64,000 nucleotides of DNA from Ferrigenium kumadai. Lineage in GTDB: Bacteria > Pseudomonadota > Gammaproteobacteria > Burkholderiales > Gallionellaceae. Position 1 is the first letter of the stretch, and the number at the start of each line of letters is the position of its first letter. Of this stretch, positions 18,125 to 25,332 are shown piece by piece. A program made the position numbers and the translations under genes. The notes beneath the pieces are model-generated. The model was not told the DNA's origin. It searched no databases and was given only the letters and a program-made list of their open reading frames with translations. The stretch is taken from positions 62,001 to 126,000 of the forward strand of contig NZ_AP019536.1 of the NCBI RefSeq assembly GCF_018324385.1, read 5' to 3'.

Positions 18125-19263
18125 TGGGATACGGGATACAGGATATGGGATACAGGGGAAGCGGTCAGCCACTCCGGACGTTGGGGAGATGGCTGCGCCA
18201 TGGTGTGCTCAGCCATCCCGCCCGTATCCCGTATCCCGCATTCCATATCCTGGTTCTGGCTTTCTGTTTCCTGCTGACTGCCTGCGGCAAGGAGCCGTTT
18301 TACCAGGAGCAGGGCTATGTGTTCGGCACGCTGGTGGACGTCAGCATCTACGGCGAAGACGAGGCTCGGGCGCGCGCCGCGGTGAGCGACGTGATGCGCG
18401 AATTCCAGCGCCTGCACAACATGCTGCATGCCTGGCAGCCGAGCGAATTGAGCGAACTGAATGCGGCGTTCGCCAAGGGCGAGCGCAAGGCCGTCTCGCC
18501 GGAGCTGGCCGCCATGCTGCAGGATGCGGCGCGGCTCTCCGCGCAATCCGGCGGGCTGTTCGATCCGGCCATCGGCGGACTGATCGAGGCTTGGGGGTTC
18601 CAGGCCGACGAGTTCAAGCCGGTTCAGCCCGACCCAAAACTGATCGCGCAATGGGTCGCTCGCAACCCGCAGATGAGCGACATCGTCATCGAGCAGGGAC
18701 AGGCATGGAGCAAGAACAAGGCGGTGCGCCTCGACTTGGGCGGTTACGCCAAGGGCTATGCGCTGGACCGTGCCGCCGCGCTGTTGCACGAACGCGGCAT
18801 CCGCAACGCGCTGGTCAACATCGGCGGCAACATCCTCGCGCTGGGGCAGCACGGCAAGCGGCCGTGGCGCGTCGGCATCCAGCATCCGCGCAAATCCGGT
18901 GCGCTGGCGTCGCTGGAGCTGCACGACGGCGAGGCGATCGGTACCTCCGGCGATTACCAGCGCTACTTCGAGCTGGACGGAAAGCGCTATTGCCACCTGA
19001 TCGACCCGCGCAACGGCTATCCGGTGCAGGGCGTGCAGGCCGTGACGATCCTGACGCGCGGGCCGCATGCCGGCGTGCTGTCCGATGCGGCGTCCAAGCC
19101 GCTTTTCCTCTCCGGCGTGAGCGGCTGGCGCGCCGAAGCGCGGCAGATGGAACTGCCCGAGGCGATGCTGGTGGATGCGCAGGGTGGCATCCATCTCACA
19201 GCCGCGCTGCAGAAACGGCTAGAATTCGCCGACAAGAACGTGCGGGCCGAGGTGCTGCCGTGA
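18124..19263 (+). CDS. apbE: FAD:protein FMN transferase (ApbE lipoprotein) with unusual leader
   Basis: The frame from ATG 18124 to TGA 19263 encodes 379 residues. The mature part is ApbE-like: YVFGTLVDVSIYG, LNAAFAKGE, GLFDPAIGGLIEAWGF, LDLGGYAKGYALDRAAALL, NIGGNILALG and HLIDPRNGYP. It attaches FMN to Thr residues of flavoproteins such as Na+-NQR or RnfG. A lipobox LLTACG follows a hydrophobic stretch, but only at Cys54. The preceding ~40 residues come from a palindromic repeat (18126-18237) lying in frame at the 5' end. The true start may be the GTG at 18205 (giving a normal-length signal peptide) or ATG 18124, which overlaps the gshA stop. Confidence 0.88.
   Translation: MGYGIQDMGYRGSGQPLRTLGRWLRHGVLSHPARIPYPAFHILVLAFCFLLTACGKEPFYQEQGYVFGTLVDVSIYGEDEARARAAVSDVMREFQRLHNMLHAWQPSELSELNAAFAKGERKAVSPELAAMLQDAARLSAQSGGLFDPAIGGLIEAWGFQADEFKPVQPDPKLIAQWVARNPQMSDIVIEQGQAWSKNKAVRLDLGGYAKGYALDRAAALLHERGIRNALVNIGGNILALGQHGKRPWRVGIQHPRKSGALASLELHDGEAIGTSGDYQRYFELDGKRYCHLIDPRNGYPVQGVQAVTILTRGPHAGVLSDAASKPLFLSGVSGWRAEARQMELPEAMLVDAQGGIHLTAALQKRLEFADKNVRAEVLP
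18126..18237. repeat. Palindromic repeat inside the apbE 5' end
   Basis: GGGATACGGGATAC (18126-18139) recurs inverted as GTATCCCGTATCCC (18224-18237). Inside lies a second inverted pair, GATGGCTG (18188-18195) and CAGCCATC (18210-18217). A further related word, AGGATATGG/CCATATCCT, flanks the arms on both sides. Similar GGGATACGGGATAC repeats are known as scattered junk in proteobacterial genomes. Here the repeat keeps an open frame and adds a leader to ApbE. Confidence 0.75.
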
Positions 19264-19466
19264 GCGAGCCGGAAAAGGAAATCGTCGAACACAAGGTGCG
19301 CCGTGCGGTAGGTATCCACGCGTTGCGCAAGATCGGCAAGATCGTCGCGGAGGAGCAGCAGGCCGATGAGGGCAAGGCCAAAGTGGTGCGCTGGTTCCTG
19401 CGCTACGGCTGGCTGGTCGCGCTGGGCGCCGTGTCGGCGTGGGCGTATTGGACAGGGAGAATCTAA
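19260..19466 (+). CDS. Small hypothetical membrane protein (68 aa)
   Basis: A 68-codon gene starts with GTG 19260, overlapping the apbE TGA, and its TAA (19464-19466) abuts the GTG of the EIIA gene, so it is fully embedded in the operon. The N-terminal ~45 residues are charged and helical (EKEIVEHKVRRAVG, KIVAEEQQADEGKAKVV). The C-terminus is one hydrophobic segment (GWLVALGAVSAWAYW). It is probably a small inner-membrane protein with a cytoplasmic N-terminus. I do not recognise a family. Its position next to ApbE suggests a link to flavoprotein maturation, which is inference only. Confidence 0.65.
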   Translation: MSEPEKEIVEHKVRRAVGIHALRKIGKIVAEEQQADEGKAKVVRWFLRYGWLVALGAVSAWAYWTGRI

Positions 19467-19853
19467 GTGGTCGGAATTCTGGTGGTGGCGCACAACGCGC
19501 TGGGCGAGAGCCTGGTTGACTGCGTCAAACATGTGCTGGGCGAGGTGCCGCACAATCTCAAGGTGTTGTCGGTCTACGCCGAGGACGATCCGCAAAAGAA
19601 GCTGGAAGAAGGCCAGGCGCTCATCAAACAGCTCGACAGCGGCGGCGGCGTGCTGGTCCTGGCGGACATTTTCGGCGCCACGCCGAGCAACGTCGGCCGG
19701 CAGTTGTGCCATGCCGAGCGCGTGATGGGGGTGGCCGGGGTGAACCTGCCCATGCTGCTGCGCGTGGTGTGCTATCCCAACAAGACCATGCCGGAACTGG
19801 CGCGCATCGCCCTCGAAGGCGGCCGCGAATGTATCGTTTACATGAAGGATTAG
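19467..19853 (+). CDS. PTS EIIA component, mannose type
   Basis: The 128-residue product carries the phospho-acceptor His9 in ILVVAHNALGESL, an acidic patch and LVLADIFGATPSN, all typical of EIIA(Man). It starts with GTG 19467 directly after the preceding stop. EIIA takes phosphate from HPr, encoded 1 nt downstream. No EIIB/IIC/IID is present, so the chain is likely regulatory rather than for sugar uptake, as in many betaproteobacteria. Confidence 0.9.
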   Translation: MVGILVVAHNALGESLVDCVKHVLGEVPHNLKVLSVYAEDDPQKKLEEGQALIKQLDSGGGVLVLADIFGATPSNVGRQLCHAERVMGVAGVNLPMLLRVVCYPNKTMPELARIALEGGRECIVYMKD

Positions 19854-19854
19854 G

Positions 19855-20124
19855 ATGCAACAACAGGACGCACTCATCATCAACAAACTCGGCCTGCACG
19901 CACGCGCCTCGGCAAAAATGACCCAGACTGCATCCAAGTACAAGAGCGAAGTGATGCTGTCGCGCAACGGCCGCCGCGTCAACGCGAAGAGCATCATGGG
20001 CGTGATGATGCTCGCCGCCGCCAAGGGCACGACGGTCACCATCGAGACCAACGGCCCGGACGAGGGCGAGGCGATGATGGCCATCGTGGGGCTGATAAAC
20101 GACTACTTTGGCGAAGGCGAATGA
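19855..20124 (+). CDS. ptsH: Phosphocarrier protein HPr
   Basis: The 89-residue product has catalytic His15 in LGLHARASAK and Ser46 in KSIMGVMMLAA, the usual two phosphorylation positions. The presence of Ser46 fits control by HPr kinase, though no hprK is in the window. HPr relays phosphate from EI to EIIA. It is followed by an inverted-repeat-bounded spacer and then ptsI. Confidence 0.95.
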   Translation: MQQQDALIINKLGLHARASAKMTQTASKYKSEVMLSRNGRRVNAKSIMGVMMLAAAKGTTVTIETNGPDEGEAMMAIVGLINDYFGEGE

Positions 20125-20264
20125 TTTCTCCCAATAACCTACTGCGCAGCCAACCTGCGGCGTCGCGTGCTCGTTCACTCCTCGCCTATCTGCTCGATAT
20201 GTCTCGTCCTTCACTGCGCGGCTCCTTGCATCTTGGCTTGCTCGCTACGGTTCTTGGGAGAAAT
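20124..20264. repeat. 141-bp inverted-repeat-bounded element between ptsH and ptsI
   Basis: ATTTCTCCCAATAACC (20124-20139) and GGTTCTTGGGAGAAAT (20249-20264) are inverted repeats with 15 of 16 matches. Inside, CTGCGGCGTCGCG (20155-20167) and ATGTCTCGTC (20199-20208) match words in the 5896-6258 element in the same order, so both probably belong to one repeat family. No T-run follows, and ptsI starts 2 nt after the right arm. The right arm contains GGGAG, which may serve as the ptsI ribosome-binding site. Confidence 0.6.
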
Positions 20265-20266
20265 CA

Positions 20267-21991
20267 ATGAGTTTTACGCTCCACGGCATCGCGGTTTCCA
20301 GCGGCATCGCCATCGGCCATGCGCACCTGGTTTCGCACACCTCGCTGGAGGTGGTGCACTACACCTTGCCGAAACAATTCATCGCCGACGAAATGGCGCG
20401 CTTCGATGCCGCGCTTGAGGCAGTGCACAGGGAATTCACCGGCCTGCGCAGCCATCGTCCCAGCCTGGCTGCCGCCGAGTTCGACACCTTCCTCGAGCTG
20501 CACCAGATGATCCTGGCCGATCCGCAACTGAGCGTCGCGCCGCGCGAGATGATCGAGCGCGAGCACTGCAACGCCGAGTGGGCGCTCAAGGTTCAGATGG
20601 AAGCGCTGATCGCGCAGTTCGACGAGTTCGAGGATGCCTATCTGCGCGAGCGGCAGACCGATGTGAAGCAGGTGGCCGAGCGCCTGCTCAAGCAACTGAC
20701 CGGCCAGCCCGGCCACCAGCCGCCCCCGGTGCGCCACGATGTCGAGACCATCTTGGTGGCCCATGACCTGAGCCCTGCAGACCTGATCCAGTTCAAGCCG
20801 CAGCAGTATGCCGCGTTCGTCACCGATGTCGGCGGCGCGACCTCGCATACCGCCATCGTCGCGCGCAGCCTCAGCACGCCATGCGTGGTCGGCCTGCATC
20901 ACGCGCGCGAACTGATCCGCGAGGACGATCTGCTGATCCTCGACGGCGAGCAGGGTGTGCTGATCGTCAACCCTGACAAGGCGATCGTCGCCGAATACAA
21001 GTTGCGCCAGAGCGTATGGGAGCTGGAGCGCAAGAAGCTCAAGCGGCTGCGCACGGCGCGCGCCAATACGCTGGACGGCACCGTCGTCGAGCTGCATGCC
21101 AACATCGAAAAGCCGGAGGACATCGCCGACGCGAAGGAGAACGGCGCGACCGGTGTGGGCCTGTTCCGCAGCGAATTCCTGTTTCTCAACCGCGACGACC
21201 TGCCCGGCGAGGAAGAGCAGTTCCTGGCCTACCGCGCTGCCGCCGAAGGCATGGACGGGCAGCCGGTCACCATTCGCACTTTCGACCTCGGCGCGGACAA
21301 GCAGCTCAAGGGCGCGGAACGCGTCGCCAGCAATCCCGCGCTGGGATTGCGCGCGATCCGCCTGTGCCTGGCCGAGCCGCAACTGTTCCGCACCCAGCTG
21401 CGCGCGCTGCTGCGCGCCACGCACTACGGCAACGTCAAGATACTCATCCCGATGCTGTCCAGCGTGTCGGAGATCAACCAGACCCTGCAGTTCATCGAGG
21501 CGACCAAGCGGAGCCTGGATGCCGAAGGCATCCCCTACGACCGCGAGGTCAAGATCGGCGGCATGATCGAGATCCCCGCCGCGGCGCTGGCGCTGAACGC
21601 ATTCGCCAAGAAGCTCGACTTTCTTTCCATCGGCACCAACGACCTGATCCAGTACACGCTGGCGATCGACCGCACCGACGAGGAGGTTGCGCATCTCTAC
21701 GACCCGCTGCATCCCGCCGTCCTGCATCTGATGGCGCATGTGATCGGTACGGCCAACAAGCTCGGCGTGCCCATCTCGGTGTGCGGCGAGATGGCCGGCG
21801 AGCTGCCGTATACGCGCCTGTTGCTGGGCTTCGGCCTGCGCCAGTTCTCGATGTTCTCGGCCCAGGTGCCGAGCGTCAAGCAGCGCGTGCTCACCACCAG
21901 CCTGCCGGAGATCGCCGCGCTGACGCAGAAGATCCTGCGGGCCGACGACCCGATGCGCATCCGCGAACTGCTCGACCGCCTCAACGCCTAG
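20267..21991 (+). CDS. ptsI: Phosphoenolpyruvate-protein phosphotransferase (Enzyme I)
   Basis: The 574-residue product has the phosphohistidine motif GGATSHTAIVARS (His194), the PEP-binding FRSEFLFLNR and DLGADKQL, and the C-terminal IGTNDLIQYTLAIDR and VCGEMAG. It transfers phosphate from PEP to HPr. It is full length and is third in the EIIA-HPr-EI order. Translation may depend on the structured element directly upstream, whose right arm supplies GGGAG before the ATG. Confidence 0.96.
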   Translation: MSFTLHGIAVSSGIAIGHAHLVSHTSLEVVHYTLPKQFIADEMARFDAALEAVHREFTGLRSHRPSLAAAEFDTFLELHQMILADPQLSVAPREMIEREHCNAEWALKVQMEALIAQFDEFEDAYLRERQTDVKQVAERLLKQLTGQPGHQPPPVRHDVETILVAHDLSPADLIQFKPQQYAAFVTDVGGATSHTAIVARSLSTPCVVGLHHARELIREDDLLILDGEQGVLIVNPDKAIVAEYKLRQSVWELERKKLKRLRTARANTLDGTVVELHANIEKPEDIADAKENGATGVGLFRSEFLFLNRDDLPGEEEQFLAYRAAAEGMDGQPVTIRTFDLGADKQLKGAERVASNPALGLRAIRLCLAEPQLFRTQLRALLRATHYGNVKILIPMLSSVSEINQTLQFIEATKRSLDAEGIPYDREVKIGGMIEIPAAALALNAFAKKLDFLSIGTNDLIQYTLAIDRTDEEVAHLYDPLHPAVLHLMAHVIGTANKLGVPISVCGEMAGELPYTRLLLGFGLRQFSMFSAQVPSVKQRVLTTSLPEIAALTQKILRADDPMRIRELLDRLNA

Positions 21992-21997
21992 CGCGGA

Positions 21998-22026
21998 TTG
22001 ACAGCCACGCGCAAAAACGGGAAACT
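21998..22026 (+). promoter_or_regulatory. Promoter for the SAM-II riboswitch/metX transcript
   Basis: A perfect -35 TTGACA (21998-22003) lies 17 nt before GAAACT (22021-22026), a weak -10. A start near 22033 would fall just before the aptamer P1 stem, which supports the assignment. Confidence 0.5.
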
Positions 22027-22036
22027 GCGCGCCATC

Positions 22037-22092
22037 AGTGCCGATTTGACATCAGCTTGCGGGGCACTTAAAACATTCCAGCTAAAGCGAGG
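22037..22092 (+). promoter_or_regulatory. SAM-II riboswitch aptamer upstream of metX
   Basis: P1 is AGTGCC (22037-22042) / GGCACT (22063-22068). The loop carries GATTTGAC, and the 3' side carries AAAACATTCC then AGCTAAAGC, matching the SAM-II H-type pseudoknot layout (GAUUUAA-type loop and the conserved GCUAAA). CTTGC (22056-22060) and GCGAG (22087-22091) can pair as part of the pseudoknot. SAM-II aptamers are known mainly upstream of met genes in alpha- and betaproteobacteria. A terminator follows within 2 nt. Confidence 0.85.
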
Positions 22093-22093
22093 C

Positions 22094-22130
22094 AACCCGT
22101 TTTGGCGCAAGCTGAACGGGTTTTGTTTTT
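22094..22130 (+). terminator. Riboswitch-linked intrinsic terminator before metX
   Basis: AACCCGTT (22094-22101) pairs with AACGGGTT (22115-22122), followed by TTGTTTTT. It lies between the SAM-II aptamer and the metX start, so S-adenosylmethionine probably lowers metX expression by transcription termination. It ends about 10 nt before the TTG start. Confidence 0.82.
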
Positions 22131-22140
22131 GGGGATAGCT

Positions 22141-23280
22141 TTGGACGAATCGAACAGCATCGGCATCGTGACGGCGCAGCGTGCGCAATTCGACACCCCG
22201 CTCACCTTCAGGAGCGGCGCGGTGCTGCCGCGCTACGAACTGGTGTATGAGACCTATGGCAAACTGAACGCCGACAAGTCCAACGCCATCCTGATCTGCC
22301 ACGCCCTGTCCGGCCATCATCACGTCGCGGGCACTTACGCGGACCAGCCCAAGAACGTCGGCTGGTGGGACAACATGATCGGGCCGGGCAAGCCCATCGA
22401 CACCGACAGGTTCTTCGTCGTCGGGCTGAACAATCTCGGCGGTTGCCACGGCTCGACCGGGCCTTCCTCCATCGACCCGCAGACGGGCAAGCCTTATGGT
22501 TCCTCTTTTCCCGTGGTCACGGTGGAGGACTGGGTGGAGTCGCAGGCGCGGCTCGCCGACCTGCTCGGCATCAAACAATTCGCCGCAGTGATCGGCGGCA
22601 GCCTCGGCGGCATGCAGGCGATGCAGTGGTCGATCGCCTTCCCGGAGCGTGTCCGCCACGTGCTGGCCATCGCCACCGCACCTCGCCTGACCACCGAGAA
22701 TATCGCGTTCAACGACGTGGCGCGCAATGCCATCCTCACCGATCCCGATTTCCACGGTGGCGATTTCTACCAGCATGGCGTGGTGCCGACGCGCGGCCTG
22801 CGGCTGGCGCGCATGCTGGGCCACATTACCTATCTTTCCGACGACGCGATGGCGGGCAAGTTCGGCCGCGGCCTGCGCTCGGGCGAATACAAATACGGCT
22901 ACGATGTCGAGTTCGAGGTCGAGTCCTACCTGCGTTACCAGGGCGACAAGTTCGCGGCCTATTTCGACGCCAACACCTACCTGCTGATGACCAAGGCGCT
23001 CGATTACTTTGATCCGGCGCGCGAGGCGGGGGACGAACTTGCACGTGCCTTCGCGCCGATCAAGGCGGATTTCCTCGTGGTCTCGTTCTCCAGCGACTGG
23101 CGCTTCTCGCCGCAGCGTTCGCGCGAGATCGTCAAGGCGCTGCTGCACAACCGGCGCAACGTCAGCTATGCCGAGATCACCTCGACGCACGGCCACGATT
23201 CCTTCCTGATGCAGCATCAGCAATACTTCGATGTGATGCGCGCCTATCTCGATAACGTCGCACGAGAGTTTTCAGTATGA
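22141..23280 (+). CDS. metX: Homoserine O-acetyltransferase (MetX)
   Basis: The 379-residue alpha/beta-hydrolase has [12 protein letters not shown], the nucleophile Ser in [14 protein letters not shown], and the late His in [11 protein letters not shown]. It acylates homoserine for methionine synthesis. TTG 22141 is taken as the start: GGGGA lies upstream and the protein then begins like other MetX ([12 protein letters not shown]). A TTG at 22102 would sit inside the terminator hairpin. The gene is controlled by the SAM-II riboswitch upstream. Its stop overlaps the metW ATG (ATGA at 23277). Some members use succinyl-CoA; sequence alone does not settle the acyl donor. Confidence 0.94.
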   Translation: MDESNSIGIVTAQRAQFDTPLTFRSGAVLPRYELVYETYGKLNADKSNAILICHALSGHHHVAGTYADQPKNVGWWDNMIGPGKPIDTDRFFVVGLNNLGGCHGSTGPSSIDPQTGKPYGSSFPVVTVEDWVESQARLADLLGIKQFAAVIGGSLGGMQAMQWSIAFPERVRHVLAIATAPRLTTENIAFNDVARNAILTDPDFHGGDFYQHGVVPTRGLRLARMLGHITYLSDDAMAGKFGRGLRSGEYKYGYDVEFEVESYLRYQGDKFAAYFDANTYLLMTKALDYFDPAREAGDELARAFAPIKADFLVVSFSSDWRFSPQRSREIVKALLHNRRNVSYAEITSTHGHDSFLMQHQQYFDVMRAYLDNVAREFSV

Positions 23281-23888
23281 ATAAGTTAGCGACCCGAATT
23301 ACCTCCGAGCGTCCCGACTTCGCCGCCATCGCGTCGTGGATATCCCAGGGCGCGTCGGTGCTCGACCTCGGCTGCGGTGACGGCAGCCTGCTGCGCTACC
23401 TCAGGGAGACACGCGCGGTGCGCGGCTACGGCGTGGAGATCAGCGATCTCGACATCGTGTCCTGCATCGCCAACGGCGTGAACGTGATCCAGAACGACTT
23501 GGAAGCGGGGCTCGCTGAATTCGAGAGCGGCGCGTTCGACTTCGTGATCCTGTCGCAGACGCTGCAGGCCACGCGCCGCACCGAACTGCTGGTCCGCGAG
23601 ATGCTGCGCGTCGGGCGCGAGGGCATCGTCAGCTTCCCCAACTTCGGCTACTGGAAGAACCGGCTCAACATCTTGCGCGGCCACATGCCGGTGTCGAAGG
23701 AACTGCCCTACCAGTGGTACGACACGCCGAACGTGCACCTGTGCACGTTGCAGGACTTCGAGACCTTCTGCAGCGGCCAGGGCGTCGTGATCCTCGACCG
23801 CCGCGTGATGACCGGCGAGCATGAAGTGAACCTGTTGCCCAATCTGCTGGGCAGCACCGCCGTATACCGCTTCCAGCGCGGCCTATGA
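23277..23888 (+). CDS. metW: Methionine biosynthesis protein MetW
   Basis: The 203-residue product has a SAM-dependent methyltransferase-like fold ([15 protein letters not shown], then VEISDL) and the MetW blocks [11 protein letters not shown] and [11 protein letters not shown]. MetW is the usual partner of MetX in proteobacteria and is needed for homoserine acylation. It overlaps metX by 4 nt and the permease gene by 4 nt, so all three are translationally coupled and share the SAM-II control. Confidence 0.94.
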   Translation: MNKLATRITSERPDFAAIASWISQGASVLDLGCGDGSLLRYLRETRAVRGYGVEISDLDIVSCIANGVNVIQNDLEAGLAEFESGAFDFVILSQTLQATRRTELLVREMLRVGREGIVSFPNFGYWKNRLNILRGHMPVSKELPYQWYDTPNVHLCTLQDFETFCSGQGVVILDRRVMTGEHEVNLLPNLLGSTAVYRFQRGL

Positions 23889-25150
23889 CCGTCTTCGAGC
23901 AGTTGTTCACCCGGCGCATGCTGATCTGCGTGTTCACCGGTTTCGCCTCCGGCCTGCCGCTGTATCTGCTGCTCAATCTGGTTCCTGCCTGGCTGCGCAC
24001 CGAGCATGTCGATCTCAAGGTGATCGGCGCGTTCGCGCTGATCCAGTTCCCCTACACCTGGAAGTTCATCTGGTCGCCGCTGCTCGACCGTTACGTCGTC
24101 CCTGTGCTGGGCCGCCGGCGCGGCTGGATGCTGCTGACGCAGGTGGCGTTGCTGGTGGTGGTCGCCACGCTGGGCGGCTTCTCGCCTCAAGAGGATCTGG
24201 GCACCATCGTGTTGTTCTGCACGCTGCTCGCGCTGCTTTCGGCTACGCTGGACATCGCGCTCGACGCCTATCGCCGCGAGCTGCTGTCCGACGCCGAACT
24301 CGGCCTCGGCAACTCGGTGCACGTCAACGCCTACCGCATCGCCGGGCTGGTGCCGGGCTCGCTGTCGCTGATCCTTGCCGACCACCTGCCGTGGGACATG
24401 GTGTTCCTCATCACCGCGCTGTTCATGCTGCCCGGCATGGCGATGACGCTGTTGGTGAAGGAGCCGGTCGCGGTCAACACGCCCAAGACGCTGCGCGCCG
24501 CGGTGGTCGAACCGTTCCGCGAATTCATCGGGCGTCAGGGTGTGCAGGGCGCGCTGCTGGTGCTCGCCTTCCTGTTCTTCTACAAGCTCGGCGACAGTCT
24601 GTGCACCGCTCTGGCCACGCCGTTCTACCTCGACATGGGATTCACCAAGTCGCAGATCGGCCTGATCGCCAAGAACGCCGGGCTGTGGCCGGCGGTGATC
24701 GGCGCGCTGCTCGGCGGCATCTGGATGCTCAAGCTCGGCATCAACCGTGCGCTGTGGCTGTTCGGCGTGGTGCAGGTGCTGTCCATCTTCGGCTTCTGGT
24801 GGCTGGCGTCGCAGGGCGCGCAGACTGAGATCACCGCGGCAAACCTGACCCAGCTCGCCTTCGTCATCGGGCTGGAGGCGCTGGGGGTGGGGCTGGGCAC
24901 CGCAGCCTTCGTCGCCTACATCGCGCGGACCACCCACCCGGCCTACACCGCGACGCAGTTCGCGCTGTTCACCAGCCTCGCCGCCGTGCCGCGCACCTTC
25001 GTCAACGCCTCGGCTGGCTGGCTGGTGGACGCGATGGGTTGGCCCTCCTTCTTCCTGCTGTGTGCCGTGCTCGCGATACCCGGCATGCTGCTGCTGTTCA
25101 AGGTCGCGCCGTGGAATGAGGCGCAGCCCGTTCCGGCTCTTGCTGAATAA
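23885..25150 (+). CDS. ampG: AmpG-like MFS permease
   Basis: The 421-residue product has about 12 membrane segments and the AmpG family features FTGFASGLPLYLL, WKFIWSPLLDRY, RRRGWMLLTQ and LDIALDAYRRELL. AmpG imports GlcNAc-anhydromuropeptides for peptidoglycan recycling. This fits the presence of the recycling genes amgK and murU at 52-53.7 kb. It overlaps metW by ATGA, an odd metabolic pairing that would put recycling uptake under the metX riboswitch, unless an internal promoter exists. Confidence 0.9.
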   Translation: MTVFEQLFTRRMLICVFTGFASGLPLYLLLNLVPAWLRTEHVDLKVIGAFALIQFPYTWKFIWSPLLDRYVVPVLGRRRGWMLLTQVALLVVVATLGGFSPQEDLGTIVLFCTLLALLSATLDIALDAYRRELLSDAELGLGNSVHVNAYRIAGLVPGSLSLILADHLPWDMVFLITALFMLPGMAMTLLVKEPVAVNTPKTLRAAVVEPFREFIGRQGVQGALLVLAFLFFYKLGDSLCTALATPFYLDMGFTKSQIGLIAKNAGLWPAVIGALLGGIWMLKLGINRALWLFGVVQVLSIFGFWWLASQGAQTEITAANLTQLAFVIGLEALGVGLGTAAFVAYIARTTHPAYTATQFALFTSLAAVPRTFVNASAGWLVDAMGWPSFFLLCAVLAIPGMLLLFKVAPWNEAQPVPALAE

Positions 25151-25170
25151 CGGTGGATGCGGTTCGATAC

Positions 25171-25231
25171 GTTTTCCGTTCGTCCTGAGTGCCGCGCGTA
25201 GCGCGGTGTATCGAAGGAACGAACGGAAAAC
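25171..25231. repeat. Interspersed palindromic repeat after ampG
   Basis: GTTTTCCGTTCGT (25171-25183) and ACGAACGGAAAAC (25219-25231) are perfect 13-bp inverted repeats around CCTGAGTGCCGCGCG, then TAGCGCGGTGTATCGAAGGA. The centre has its own short hairpin, CCGCGC/GCGCGG. The CGTCCTGAG ... TATCGAAGGA core is the widely scattered bacterial intergenic repeat type. It may act as a 3'-end or terminator structure for ampG. Confidence 0.75.
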
Positions 25232-25332
25232 ACTCACCGCGAACGGCCTGTGGAGGTGCACGCTTTAACTTTTCAAAGTAGGCGATTCCTCCGCGGGACG
25301 GTAAGATGCCCCGACCACAAAAAAGGAGCACG

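Noticed and set aside
22102..22140. Earlier TTG start for metX
   Set aside because: It lies inside the terminator hairpin of the SAM-II switch and adds residues not found at MetX N-termini.
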